DNA of 64,000 nucleotides, from positions 1 to 64,000 of the forward strand of contig JBEKDA010000010.1 in NCBI GenBank assembly GCA_050014595.1. Direction: 5' to 3'. The notes below the pieces were generated by a model. The model was not told where the DNA came from and did no database searches. It saw only the letters and a program-made list of their open reading frames with translations. Position numbers and translations under genes: made by a program. Positions 7,963-17,081 of the stretch are shown piece by piece. The number at the start of each line of letters is the position of its first letter. The stretch's first letter is position 1. Origin of the DNA: PALSA-129 sp050014595. Its GTDB lineage: Bacteria > Acidobacteriota > Terriglobia > Bryobacterales > Bryobacteraceae.

Positions 7963-9800
7963 ATCTCGAGCCCCACGGAGCGCATGAGCTGGATGGCGTT
8001 GCTGTTTTTGACGACGCCGGGGCGGATGAGGTAATCGAAGCGCATTTTGCCGTCTTCGATTTGATCTTCGAAATGGATGTTGGCGGCGCGGCCGGCGAGG
8101 GCCGTGGTGATTGCGGCGAGCGCCAGATCGTGGGTGGTGATGAGACCGATGGCGTGGCGCTCGACGAGGCCGCGGACCAGGGCTTCGGCGCCGATGCTGC
8201 GGTCGTGGGAATTGGTGCCGCCGAGGAATTCGTCGATCAGGAAGAGCACGGGGAGCGGGCCGGCGGTGGCGTCGAGGATCTGGCGGATGCGGAGGATTTC
8301 GGCGTAGAAGCGGGAGACCCCGTCGTGGAGGGAATCGATGAGGCGGATGGAAGCGCCGAGCGCGAGCGGCGAGAGGCGCAGGCCGCGGGCGCGGACGGGC
8401 GCGCCGGCCTGGGCGAGAACCACGTTGACGCCGATGGTGCGCAGCAGCGTGCTCTTGCCGGACATGTTGGAACCGGAGACGACGTAGACTTGCGGCTCGG
8501 CGCCGAGATGGAGATCGTTGCGGACGGCGCGGGCCGCGGGGATAAGAGGATGCGCCATGGCGTCGGCATCGAGCGTGGGCACGTCGCCCGCGGGGACGAA
8601 TTGCGGGAAGGGATCTTCGGGATGCTCGAAGGCGTGGGAGGCGAGCGAGCAGAGGGCTTCGATTTCTCCGGTAGCGGTGAGCCAGCGGCGGACGGCCGGG
8701 CCGGAGAGGCGGCGCCAATCTTCTATGTTAAAAGCGACGTGCATGGTCCACAGCAGAAATGGCTGGAGCATGCGGACGATGACGTGGTCGCGGGAATCGA
8801 GCTGCTCCATGAGGTGGTCGAGGCGGGCGAAGCGGCGGGAGGGCGGGGCGCCTTCCGTGTCGAGAGACTGGCGGAGCGCGGCGAGCAGCGGGGAGTGGAA
8901 GGTTTCGCGTTCGAGGCGGACGAGGACCTCGGAGACGAGGCCGAGCTCGTGCGCGGCCTCTTCGGCGGCGGAGACGACGGCATCGCGAGCGTGGCGCGTG
9001 CGGTAGAGGAAGAGGCCGTTGATGAGCCCGACGAATAGAGCGAGATCGCGCGCCAGGGCGTTGACGGAATCGGGGAGATGGATAAAGCCGGCGACGCCCA
9101 AGATCCAGGCGAAAAGCGCGATGGCGCCGACGATTCCGAGCGTGGTGAGAAACCACAAGGCGATGCGCAGCCCGGCGCTGTGAAGCAGCACGGGGGCTTC
9201 ACCCCAGGCGGCCAGCGCGGTGGGATTGACGCCGGTGCGGGCGTCGCCGGCGAGCGAGGCAAGGCTCTCGCGGAGGTCGAGGCGGGGACGAAGTTCGTCG
9301 ACGGCCTGCTGGCGCGCGCGAACGGTGACGGGATCGGCGGGCGCCAGGAGCCAGCGTGCGAGGGTGTCTTCGCCGATGTGGGTGCGGGCGGTGGAAAGGA
9401 GCTCGAAGAGGGAGCCTTTGCCGAAAAGATCGAGGTCCTGGGCGTAGGGGTGGTGAGGATCGAGGTAGCGGTCGCCGGATTCGCCGGTGCCTTCCCATGT
9501 GCCATCGAGGCGGGCGAGCGCCTTTTCGAAATAGCGGACGGCGCGGCGGACGCGGTCGAGACGGCGGAGCAGGCGATCGTGGACGACGACCAGCGCGCCG
9601 AATACGGCGATGGGCACGAGGACCCAGGCGATGGAGAGAGCGCGCGAGACCAGGGCGAGCCAGAGGATAATGGCGGCCGAGACCACGGCGGCGAGGCGGC
9701 CATAGCCGAGGCTGGCGTGGCGGCGTTCGCGGAAGAGGACATCGGTCCGGCGTTCCAAAAGCAGTGCGGTGTAGGCCTGGCGGGGATCGGTCATCGGCAT
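7959..9800 (-). CDS. MutS-family ATPase with membrane segments
   Basis: A 613-residue protein with a MutS-type ABC ATPase domain at its C-terminus: Walker A GSNMSGKST near residue 440 and Walker B LFLIDEFLGGTNS near 518, followed by the signature histidine in TTHD. It lacks the mismatch-recognition domain. The N-terminus has a hydrophobic pair near residues 35-70 and a second near 215-260 (LRIALWFLTTLGIVGAIALF), so it is probably membrane-anchored. Such proteins form a MutS side branch of unclear role, not classical mismatch repair. A second in-frame ATG lies at 9794. It is upstream of and overlaps queG, and is divergent from nuoA by 37 bases. Confidence 0.88.
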   Translation of the reverse strand: MPMTDPRQAYTALLLERRTDVLFRERRHASLGYGRLAAVVSAAIILWLALVSRALSIAWVLVPIAVFGALVVVHDRLLRRLDRVRRAVRYFEKALARLDGTWEGTGESGDRYLDPHHPYAQDLDLFGKGSLFELLSTARTHIGEDTLARWLLAPADPVTVRARQQAVDELRPRLDLRESLASLAGDARTGVNPTALAAWGEAPVLLHSAGLRIALWFLTTLGIVGAIALFAWILGVAGFIHLPDSVNALARDLALFVGLINGLFLYRTRHARDAVVSAAEEAAHELGLVSEVLVRLERETFHSPLLAALRQSLDTEGAPPSRRFARLDHLMEQLDSRDHVIVRMLQPFLLWTMHVAFNIEDWRRLSGPAVRRWLTATGEIEALCSLASHAFEHPEDPFPQFVPAGDVPTLDADAMAHPLIPAARAVRNDLHLGAEPQVYVVSGSNMSGKSTLLRTIGVNVVLAQAGAPVRARGLRLSPLALGASIRLIDSLHDGVSRFYAEILRIRQILDATAGPLPVLFLIDEFLGGTNSHDRSIGAEALVRGLVERHAIGLITTHDLALAAITTALAGRAANIHFEDQIEDGKMRFDYLIRPGVVKNSNAIQLMRSVGLEI

Positions 9801-9837
9801 ACTTATTGTCGCAAAGGCGGCGTGTTATATTGTTCGC

Positions 9838-10194
9838 ATGCCGAGCGGGTATCTGCCGATCTTCATTTTTCTGGTAGTGGCGGTTTCGTTTCCGGTGCTG
9901 GCGCTTCTGGTGGCCAAGCTGATCCGGCCGTCGGCGCCGGGCGTCACGAAGCTGGAAGCGTATGAGTGCGGCATCAAGGCGGCGTCGGATTCGCGCGGGC
10001 GCTACACCGTGCGGTTCTACATCATTGCCATCCTGTTCGTGATCTTCGACGTGGAAACGGTGTTCCTGTTTCCGTGGGCGGTCCGCTACCGCGCGCTGGG
10101 CTGGTTCGGCGTGGCGGAAGTGGCCGTGTTCCTGGCCATCCTGATCGTGGGCTACATCTGGGCGTATAAGAAGGGCGCGCTGGAGTGGGTGTAG
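9838..10194 (+). CDS. nuoA: NADH-quinone oxidoreductase subunit A
   Basis: A 118-residue membrane subunit of respiratory complex I. Three hydrophobic segments are visible (near 5-25, 62-85 and 92-110). The family loop motif YECG and the following RFYIIAILFVIFDVETVFLFPW are clear. nuoA is normally the first gene of a nuo operon, but nuoB does not follow; the next gene is on the opposite strand and unrelated. It is therefore an isolated nuoA, either complementing a nuo cluster elsewhere or an extra copy. The full length and intact motifs argue against decay. Confidence 0.95.
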   Translation: MPSGYLPIFIFLVVAVSFPVLALLVAKLIRPSAPGVTKLEAYECGIKAASDSRGRYTVRFYIIAILFVIFDVETVFLFPWAVRYRALGWFGVAEVAVFLAILIVGYIWAYKKGALEWV

Positions 10195-10244
10195 GGGCGG
10201 GTCTCCAGCAGGTGGTGTCGCAGCCGGCGCCTACAACGCTGTGA

Positions 10245-10706
10245 TCATTTCTGTTTGTCGTAGACGATGGTGCCTTCCACGTTGTCGCCCAGCGGATTCA
10301 CGCCCTGCGTGGCCACCGACAGGGACTTTCCATCGGCCGAGACCTTGGCGTGAGCCGTGTAGATGGCCTTGCCGCCTTTCATGTAGCTCACATCCAGTTC
10401 GTTTGGCCCGATGCGCTGGGCGGAAACGCCGTCATATTCGGTCGACTGGACGATCTTGCCCGGTCCGCCGGCGGCGGGGACGGTGTAGCTGACCGCGATT
10501 TTCCTTCCGTTCACGGCGGTCCCCGCGACTTTCACATTCAGACTGTCGCCCGTTTCCGTAATGGTGACGGTCTGTCGGAAGGGCGACGTGCCATTCTGGA
10601 ATACTGTTTTGTTGGGATTCATGTTCCACGTTCCGACAGAAGGGTCTGCTGCGCAGAGCGTCGCCGCAAACCCGAGGAGTGGGAGCATGAGCTTTGTGTA
10701 CCGCAT
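10245..10706 (-). CDS. Secreted beta-rich protein of unknown function
   Basis: A 153-residue protein with a signal peptide (cut after LCAA) and a beta-rich mature part starting DPSVGTWNMNPNKTVF, with alternating polar and hydrophobic strands and several Gly turns, consistent with a small lipocalin-like barrel. I do not recognise a named family. The start at 10706 is supported by an AAGGAGG site about 6 bases upstream. A free-standing open tail ending in VSIMGKK lies about 200 bases upstream on the same strand and could be a remnant of a related gene. Confidence 0.72.
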   Translation of the reverse strand: MRYTKLMLPLLGFAATLCAADPSVGTWNMNPNKTVFQNGTSPFRQTVTITETGDSLNVKVAGTAVNGRKIAVSYTVPAAGGPGKIVQSTEYDGVSAQRIGPNELDVSYMKGGKAIYTAHAKVSADGKSLSVATQGVNPLGDNVEGTIVYDKQK

Positions 10707-10914
10707 GCAATACCTCCTTTAAGGTGGAAATGAGTGTATCACCGGAATCCCCCCAATTGCCAGATGAAAATCAACGGCGGTTCCAGTTTGCCGCGGGAGT
10801 CTTTGCCAGGTGATCCACCACGATTCGTCTCGACTGGCGCTTTGCGCTGCTCCAACTTGAGGCCGGGCGTCGAATGAAACCGAGTGAAAAGGGGACGTGC
10901 AGTTCGGGCCGGGG

Positions 10915-11004
10915 CTATTTCTTGCCCATGATCGAGACGTTGGTCATGCCGTCGTTGTTGATCGCGATGGCATACGTCTTACCGCCCTTCTGGCCGGAGA
11001 TCAT
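10915..11004 (-). pseudogene. Possible 3' remnant of a secreted-protein gene
   Basis: A 29-codon open tail encodes a protein-like C-terminus (GGKTYAIAINNDGMTNVSIM) but has an in-frame stop just before its first Met and no ribosome site. It looks like the decayed end of a small beta-rich protein gene. The rest of the 10707-11078 gap shows no gene. Confidence 0.4.
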
Positions 11005-11078
11005 TCATTGTAGATGAAGTCCGGGCGCACAAAGCCACGATTTTTCCACTATGGCCCGCAAGGCACTACTATGGAGAG

Positions 11079-13460
11079 TTGGCCTCCTTGAAACCCTCCT
11101 CTACGCAGTGGCCTCAGATCTACTTGTGTGTAGCTTTGACCACTATGGCGACGCTCGTCGTGGAGCTCTCCCTCACCCGCATCTTTTCGGTGGTGTTCTA
11201 TTACCACATGGCCTTTCTGGCGATTTCCATCGCCATGTTCGGGCTGGGCGCGGGCGGCGTGTTCTCGTACGTGGTGGCGGGATGGAAGGGGCCGCTGTAT
11301 GCGCGGCTGGGGCGCCTGAGCGCGGTGAACAGCCTGCTGGTGCTGCTGACGCTGACGGTGATCCTGGCGCAAAAAGACGAGCTCACGAATTGGAACCTGG
11401 CGCTGGTTTACCTCGCCACGGCGCTGCCGTTTTTTGTTTCGGGCACGATTCTCTCGCTGGCCATCTCGGAGACCATGGAGCGGGTGGACCGGGTTTATTT
11501 TTCCGACCTGGCGGGCGCGGCGGGAGGGTGCATGCTGTTGATCCCGCTGCTCAACCAGTTCGGCGGGCCGTCCACGGTGGTGGCGGCCGCCGCCCTGTTC
11601 GCGGTGGCGGCGGCGGTGTGGCACAGCATGGCGGCGTCGAAAACCGGACGCGCCGGCAGCGTGGCCCTGGCGCTCGCGCTGGTGACGCTGTTGGGGTACA
11701 ACCAGCGGCACCCGATCCTCGACATCACGTACGCCAAGGGGCAGGCGATCCTGGACGAGATCTGGTCGAAGTGGAATTCGATCTCGCGGATCGCGGTCAA
11801 GCACGAAGACGGGCGGTACACCATCTTCATCGACGCGGACGCTTCGACGGCCATCGCCAGTTTCGATTATGCGCACCTGACGGCGGAAGAGAAGCATTAC
11901 CTGCTGGAGCAGGGGCCGGCGCTGCCGTACGTGGTGCGGCCGGGGGCCAAGACGCTGATCATCGGGCCGGGCGGCGGCTGGGACGTGGCGCGGGCGCTGG
12001 CGTCGGGCAGCCGCGATATCACGGCCGTGGAGATCAACGACATCATCGCGACCACCGTGATGCGGGAGAAGTTCGTGGACCTGAGCCAGGGGTTGTATCT
12101 GCGGCCGGATGTTCACGTGCACGTGGAGGACGGGCGCAGCTTCGTGCGGCGGAGCACGGACCATTACCAGGTATTGCAGGCCACGCTGGTGGACACGTGG
12201 GCCTCGACCGCGGCCGGTGCGTTCGCGCTTTCGGAGAACAATCTTTACACGCGCGACGCGTTCCGCGATTATCTTACGCACCTGACGGACGATGGCGTGG
12301 CGGCCTTCACGCGGTGGGGATTCGATCCGCCGCGGGAATCGCTGCGGCTGATTTCACTGGCGATGGCCGCGCTGGGCGATTTGGGCGAGCACGACGCGTG
12401 GCGGCACGTGATGGTGGGGCGCGCGGGGTCGGTTCAAGGCTGGGGCGCGACGGACACGGTGCTGATTGCGCGCCAGCCGCTCAGCGAAACGGATATCGAA
12501 CGGGCGCGCGGGTTGTTCCGAGCGGCCGGGATGGAAGCCGTGTACGTGCCGGGATCGGAGGTGCGGAATCCCTTCCACGACCTGTTGCGGAGCGCCAACC
12601 CGGAGGAGTACGAGCGGAACTACCGGTTCGATATTTCGCCGGTGAGCGACAACCGGCCGTTCTTCTTTTACACCGTGCAGCCGCGCGACCTGTGGCACTT
12701 TCTGAAGACGGCGTCGCGCGAGAGCGCCGATTACCAAGCGGTGAACAAGGCCGTTCCGCTGCTGTTCGGACTGATGGCGGTGAGCCTGGCGGCGACGGCG
12801 CTGATCCTGGTGTTGCCGCCGCTGGTGCTGGGAACGCGGCTGCCGAAACAAGCGGGGGTGCGCGGCTTCCTGTGGTACTTCCTGTTTATCGGCACGGGGT
12901 ACATTTTGATCGAAGTGGGGCTGATTCAGAAATTCGTGCTGTTCCTGGGGCACCCGACCTACGCGCTCACGGTGGTGATCTTCTCGCTGCTGACCTCGAG
13001 CGGGCTGGGAAGTTTTGCCAGCCGCCGGTTGGTGGGACGGGACGAAGGCCAGTTGATCAAGGTGCTGGGCTCGGTGGCGATCCTGGCGGCGCTCGAGGGC
13101 GTGGTGGTTTCGGGACTGCTGGGAGCGCTGGTCTGGCTGCCGCTGGCGGTGAAGATGGCGCTGACGGTCGGCCTCGTGGCGCCGCTCGGTTTCGCCATGG
13201 GGATGCCGTTTCCCACGGCGCTGCGCCGGCTGGAAGAGTGGCACGCGCCGGCGGTGCGGTGGGCGTGGTCGTTGAACGCGGCTTCGAGCGTGCTGGGGTC
13301 GGTGGGCGCGCTGATCTGTGCGATTTACCTGGGGCTGATGCAGACGCTGATTATCGGCGGGTTGTTCTACCTGGGAGCTCTGGCGGTGATGGCGCGCACG
13401 CGGATGAACGTGGAACCGCCGCCGGAGACGGGGCCGGGGCGGGTGGTGATCGCGCAGTAG
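11079..13460 (+). CDS. Membrane protein with spermidine-synthase-like methyltransferase fold
   Basis: A 793-residue protein with membrane segments at both ends and a soluble Rossmann domain between. N-terminal helices begin at WPQIYLCVALTTMATLVVEL. The central domain near residues 290-410 has TLIIGPGGGWDVARAL (nucleotide-binding Gly loop) and AVEINDI, the acidic residue after strand two, as in spermidine synthases. Several more membrane helices occupy residues ~560-770. This architecture occurs in membrane-bound spermidine-synthase-like proteins whose substrates are largely unknown; aminopropyl transfer is not assured. The start is probably TTG at 11079; an ATG at residue 23 would cut into the first helix. 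Confidence 0.8.
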   Translation: MASLKPSSTQWPQIYLCVALTTMATLVVELSLTRIFSVVFYYHMAFLAISIAMFGLGAGGVFSYVVAGWKGPLYARLGRLSAVNSLLVLLTLTVILAQKDELTNWNLALVYLATALPFFVSGTILSLAISETMERVDRVYFSDLAGAAGGCMLLIPLLNQFGGPSTVVAAAALFAVAAAVWHSMAASKTGRAGSVALALALVTLLGYNQRHPILDITYAKGQAILDEIWSKWNSISRIAVKHEDGRYTIFIDADASTAIASFDYAHLTAEEKHYLLEQGPALPYVVRPGAKTLIIGPGGGWDVARALASGSRDITAVEINDIIATTVMREKFVDLSQGLYLRPDVHVHVEDGRSFVRRSTDHYQVLQATLVDTWASTAAGAFALSENNLYTRDAFRDYLTHLTDDGVAAFTRWGFDPPRESLRLISLAMAALGDLGEHDAWRHVMVGRAGSVQGWGATDTVLIARQPLSETDIERARGLFRAAGMEAVYVPGSEVRNPFHDLLRSANPEEYERNYRFDISPVSDNRPFFFYTVQPRDLWHFLKTASRESADYQAVNKAVPLLFGLMAVSLAATALILVLPPLVLGTRLPKQAGVRGFLWYFLFIGTGYILIEVGLIQKFVLFLGHPTYALTVVIFSLLTSSGLGSFASRRLVGRDEGQLIKVLGSVAILAALEGVVVSGLLGALVWLPLAVKMALTVGLVAPLGFAMGMPFPTALRRLEEWHAPAVRWAWSLNAASSVLGSVGALICAIYLGLMQTLIIGGLFYLGALAVMARTRMNVEPPPETGPGRVVIAQ

Positions 13461-13482
13461 TGTTTGCGCGTCGCTCGAAAAG

Positions 13483-13524
13483 AGCCGGCTGACAGCCGGC
13501 TGCGGCCAGGATTGGCCGCCCCAC
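13483..13524. repeat. Tandem-hairpin repeat, copy 1
   Basis: Two adjacent perfect hairpins: AGCCGGCT / GAC loop / AGCCGGCT (13483-13501), then GCGGCCA / GGAT / TGGCCGC (13502-13519), followed by CCCAC. The same design recurs at 41163, 44143 and 55584. This copy lies between the 793-residue membrane protein and the IorA gene. Confidence 0.75.
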
Positions 13525-13562
13525 TCGGCTGGTGTAGAATAACTGTATCTGGAGGGGACAAG

Positions 13563-14057
13563 ATGGCCTTCAAGCTGACTGTGAACGGGCATACCAGCAC
13601 GGTGGACGCGCCGTCCGATATGCCGCTGCTGTGGGTTTTGCGAGACATGCTGGACCTGCGCGGCGCCAAGTATGGCTGCGGCATCGGCCAGTGCGGCGCC
13701 TGCACGGTACACGTGGGGGGCATCGCGATGCGAGCCTGCCTCATGCCGATCTCGGCGGTGGGCGCCAAACCGGTGACCACGCTCGAAGGGCTGTCGCCGG
13801 ACGGCACGCATCCCTGCCAGTTGGCATGGCAGGAGATCGATGTCCCGCAGTGCGGCTATTGCCAGGCGGGACAAATCATGTCGGCGGCGGCACTGCTCGC
13901 CAAGACGCCGAAACCCACGGACAAGGAAATTGATTCGGCGATGAATGGGAATCTGTGCCGGTGCGGGACGTACCTGCGCATCCGGCAGGCGATACACAAA
14001 GCGGCCGGCCTGGCGGGCAACGGTTCCACCAGGAGCGCGGCAGGGAACGAGGAGTAG
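13563..14057 (+). CDS. iorA: 2Fe-2S subunit of an isoquinoline 1-oxidoreductase-type enzyme
   Basis: Small electron-transfer subunit of a molybdenum hydroxylase. In 164 residues it carries both cluster sites: a plant-ferredoxin-type set (C39, C44, C47, C59 in YGCGIGQCGACTV... ) and the C-terminal set in CGYCQAGQ and CRCGTY. ATG at 13563 follows GGAGGGG, fixing the start. The stop is 2 bases before the next gene, the Mo subunit, so they form a two-gene operon. There is no FAD subunit, which is the IorAB pattern where electrons pass to a cytochrome or other carrier. The symbol is by family, not by proven substrate. Confidence 0.88.
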   Translation: MAFKLTVNGHTSTVDAPSDMPLLWVLRDMLDLRGAKYGCGIGQCGACTVHVGGIAMRACLMPISAVGAKPVTTLEGLSPDGTHPCQLAWQEIDVPQCGYCQAGQIMSAAALLAKTPKPTDKEIDSAMNGNLCRCGTYLRIRQAIHKAAGLAGNGSTRSAAGNEE

Positions 14058-14059
14058 TT

Positions 14060-16312
14060 ATGCGCCCGGAGAAAAAGCAAATGGAACGCCGTGCATTTCT
14101 GAAAATCAGCGCGCTGGCCGGTGGCGGAGTGATGCTGGGCCTCGAGACCGGAAGCCAACTTTTCGCGCAGGGCCGCGGCGGAGCGCCGCAAGCGCCGCCC
14201 GATCCGCACAACTACATTCGCGTGGCGGCGGACGGCACGGTGACCATCGTGGCCAAGAATCCCGAGCTCGGGCAGGGCGTCAAGACCATGCTGCCCATGC
14301 TGATCGCGGAGGAACTGGACGTCGACTGGAAGCGCGTCAAAATCGAGCAGGCGGATTTCGACGACAGCAAATACCCGCAACAGAACGCCGGGGGCAGCAC
14401 GGCGACGCCCAGCAACTGGCTGCCGATGCGCCAGGTGGGCGCGGCGGGACGCGCGTTGTTCGTCACGGCGGCGGCGCAGACGTGGAGCGTGGCGGAAGGC
14501 GAATGCACGACGGCGTCGGGACGCGTGCTGCACAAGAGTTCCAACCGCTCGCTGGGGTACGGCGAGCTGGCAACGAAGGTGGCGGGAATGCCGGCGCCCG
14601 CGCTGGCGAATGTGACGCTGAAAGATCCGGCGGATTACAAGATCGTCGGCCACACGCAGACGGCTACGGACTTGCATGACATCGTGACCGGCAAGCCGGT
14701 CTTCACCATCGACATGAAGCTGCCGGGGATGCTGTTCGCGGTATTCGAAAAGTGCGGCGTGGTGGGCGGGAAGGTGGTCGGCGCCAACCTGGACGAGATC
14801 AAGAGAATGCCGGGAGTGAAGCAGGCGTTCGTGGTGGACCGGCCGGAAGTCAAGGGGCCATCGCTGCTTGCGGATCCCGGCCTGGTGAGCGGCGTGGCGA
14901 TTCTGGCGGAGACGTGGTGGCACGCGCAAGCGGCGCGGAAAGCGCTGAAGGTGGAGTGGAACGAAGGGCCGATCGCCAGCCAGAGCAGCGTGGAGTATGC
15001 CAAACGCGCCGAGGAACTGAGCAAGCAGGCGCCGCAGAACACGGTGCGCGCGGATGGCGACGTGGATGCGGCCTTGAAGGGCGCGGCGAAAGTCGTGGAG
15101 GCGGCCTATTCCTACCCGTTCATTTCGCACGCGCCGCTCGAGCCGCAAGGGGCCACGGCGCATTTCCACGACGGCAAGATGGAGATGTGGACCAACAGCC
15201 AGCAGCCGGGCAGCGGCCGGCGCCAGGTGGCGCAGACGCTGGGCATGCAGGAATCGGATATCACGCTGCACATGACGCGCGGCGGCGGCGGTTTTGGCCG
15301 GCGGTTGACCAACGACTACCTGGTGGAGGCGGCTTACATCGCCAAACAGGCCGGGGTTCCGGTGAAGCTGCTGTGGTCGCGCGAAGACGACATGACGCAC
15401 GACTACTACCGTCCGGGCGGGTTCCAGTATCTGAAGGCGGGCCTGGATGCGTCGGGGAAAGTGGTGGCGTGGCGGAACCATTTCGTCACCTACGGCGAGG
15501 GAGAGCGCACGATGGCGGCGGCTACCATTGGGCCGAGTGAGTTTCCGCAACGCTTCGTGTCCAACTATGCGCTGGTCCAATCGACGCAGCCGCTGGGCAT
15601 CCGAACCGGGGCGCTGCGCGCGCCAGGCAGCAACGCGATTGCTTTTGTGACGCACTCGTTTATCGACGAGGTGGCGCACGCCGCCGGCAAGGATCCGGTG
15701 CAATTCCGCCTGGACCTGCTGGACGCGGGCGCGGCGCCGCAACAGCCCGCGGCGCAGGGCGGCCGCGGCGGCGGGATGCCGGGCGTCAACGCGGAACGCA
15801 TGAAGGGGGTGCTGCAACTGGTGGCGGAAAAATCCGGCTGGGGGAAGAGGACCTACCCGAAGGGCGCCGCCATGGGGGTGGCGTTCCATTTCAGCCACCG
15901 GGGATATTTCGCCGAGGTGGCCGAGGTGACGGTGGACGCCGCCAACAAGGTGAAGATCAACAAGATCTGGGTGGCCGCGGATGTGGGCAGCCAGATCATC
16001 AATCCCGGCGCGGCCGAGAACATCGTGCAGGGCGGGATCGTCGATGGTTTGAGCGAACTCATGTCGCAGGAAATTACCGTCGATAAGGGCCGCGTGGTCG
16101 AAAACAATTACAATCGCCACGGCATGGTGCGGATGGCGCAAGCGCCGCCGGCGATCGAAGTACACTTCCTGAAGACCACCTACGATCCGACCGGATTGGG
16201 CGAGCCGGCGCTGCCGCCGATTCTGCCGGCGGTGGCGAACGCGATCTTCAGCGCGACGGGGAAGAGGGTGCGGTCGTTGCCCCTGTCGAGATCGGGCTTT
16301 GGCTGGGCGTAG
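14060..16312 (+). CDS. iorB: Molybdopterin-binding subunit, isoquinoline 1-oxidoreductase-type
   Basis: Large catalytic subunit of an aldehyde/N-heterocycle hydroxylase carrying molybdenum-pterin cofactor. The 750-residue protein begins with a TAT signal (ERRAFLKISALAGGG), so the folded IorAB complex is probably exported. Internal features include GGGGFGRRLTNDY (cofactor contact loop) and a C-terminal GLGEPALPP, where the Glu fits the catalytic base. ATG at 14060 is 2 bases after the iorA stop. Its 3' end overlaps the start of the GH97-domain gene by 14 bases. Substrate unknown. Confidence 0.9.
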   Translation: MRPEKKQMERRAFLKISALAGGGVMLGLETGSQLFAQGRGGAPQAPPDPHNYIRVAADGTVTIVAKNPELGQGVKTMLPMLIAEELDVDWKRVKIEQADFDDSKYPQQNAGGSTATPSNWLPMRQVGAAGRALFVTAAAQTWSVAEGECTTASGRVLHKSSNRSLGYGELATKVAGMPAPALANVTLKDPADYKIVGHTQTATDLHDIVTGKPVFTIDMKLPGMLFAVFEKCGVVGGKVVGANLDEIKRMPGVKQAFVVDRPEVKGPSLLADPGLVSGVAILAETWWHAQAARKALKVEWNEGPIASQSSVEYAKRAEELSKQAPQNTVRADGDVDAALKGAAKVVEAAYSYPFISHAPLEPQGATAHFHDGKMEMWTNSQQPGSGRRQVAQTLGMQESDITLHMTRGGGGFGRRLTNDYLVEAAYIAKQAGVPVKLLWSREDDMTHDYYRPGGFQYLKAGLDASGKVVAWRNHFVTYGEGERTMAAATIGPSEFPQRFVSNYALVQSTQPLGIRTGALRAPGSNAIAFVTHSFIDEVAHAAGKDPVQFRLDLLDAGAAPQQPAAQGGRGGGMPGVNAERMKGVLQLVAEKSGWGKRTYPKGAAMGVAFHFSHRGYFAEVAEVTVDAANKVKINKIWVAADVGSQIINPGAAENIVQGGIVDGLSELMSQEITVDKGRVVENNYNRHGMVRMAQAPPAIEVHFLKTTYDPTGLGEPALPPILPAVANAIFSATGKRVRSLPLSRSGFGWA

Positions 16313-17036
16313 ACTATTTGCGGCGTGCCTGTTGGCCCTGGCTGCGCGGTGCGCGCCGGCGCAGGACGAACTGCGGGCGAAATCGCCCAACGGCAAGCTG
16401 GAATTCCGCCTGTTCGTCGCGGAGCCGGAAGCGGGGCGGCTGTCCCACTTGGCTTACCAGGTGCAACTCGGCGGCAAGCTCGTACTGGACACATCCTACC
16501 TGAGCTTGAACATCCACGACCAGGAACCGATGCTCGGCGAAAACGTGGGACTGACGGCATCGAAGAGGTCGCAAGGAGCGGACTACAACTCGGTGACCGC
16601 CCAATACCTGCAAAACGGCACGGTGGGACGGCGCCTGAACGTGGAAGTCCGCGTCTGGGACGATGGGGTGGCGTTCCGCTACGTGATCCCGGCAACGGCT
16701 GCGCTGGATGAGTTGCTGATCGAAGACGAGCTGACCGAGTTCAGCTTCGTGAAGGCGATAGATGCGCAGGGCGCCGTGGCGTTGCCGTTCGTGATGGAGC
16801 AGCCGGGTATCGGCTGGGTGGGAATTTACGAAGCGGGCGCCGTCGCCTATCCGCGGACAAACCTGGTGCGCAGCGACCCGACCACCATGATCACGCGGCT
16901 GGTGCAGAAAGATCGGGTTCCGCGGGTGGCGTACGACGGGAAGACACCGTTCACGGGACCGTGGCGGATTGTGATCGCCGCGCGGGAGCGGGATGGGCTG
17001 ATGCAGACGGGAGTGGCGAGGGCACTGGTGCGGTGA
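16299..17036 (+). CDS. Stand-alone GH97 N-terminal domain protein (truncated)
   Basis: A 245-residue secreted protein (signal peptide ending near CAPAQ) whose mature part matches the N-terminal beta-sandwich of glycoside hydrolase family 97: SPNGKLEFRLF, then GADYNSVTAQYLQNG and RLNVEVRVWDDGVAFRYVIP. The catalytic (beta/alpha)8 barrel that should follow is absent; the reading frame ends where the N-domain normally passes into it. The TTG start at 16299 lies inside the iorB 3' end. It could be a truncated relic or a free carbohydrate-binding domain. No hydrolase activity is expected. Confidence 0.75.
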   Translation: MAGRRLFAACLLALAARCAPAQDELRAKSPNGKLEFRLFVAEPEAGRLSHLAYQVQLGGKLVLDTSYLSLNIHDQEPMLGENVGLTASKRSQGADYNSVTAQYLQNGTVGRRLNVEVRVWDDGVAFRYVIPATAALDELLIEDELTEFSFVKAIDAQGAVALPFVMEQPGIGWVGIYEAGAVAYPRTNLVRSDPTTMITRLVQKDRVPRVAYDGKTPFTGPWRIVIAARERDGLMQTGVARALVR

Positions 17037-17081
17037 AGTTCGGGGCCGCCTCGGGGCGCAGGACGAAGACCGTCAAATTCT

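Noticed and set aside
9806..9831. A nuoA promoter with TTGTCG and TATATT boxes
   Set aside because: The spacer is only 14 bases and the -10 lies almost at the start codon, so the match is weak.
13856..16396. Very long open frame antisense to the IorB gene (over 800 codons)
   Set aside because: It is the mirror of a high-GC coding gene, rich in Arg/His/Pro, without family motifs. The sense frame has clear Mo-hydroxylase motifs.
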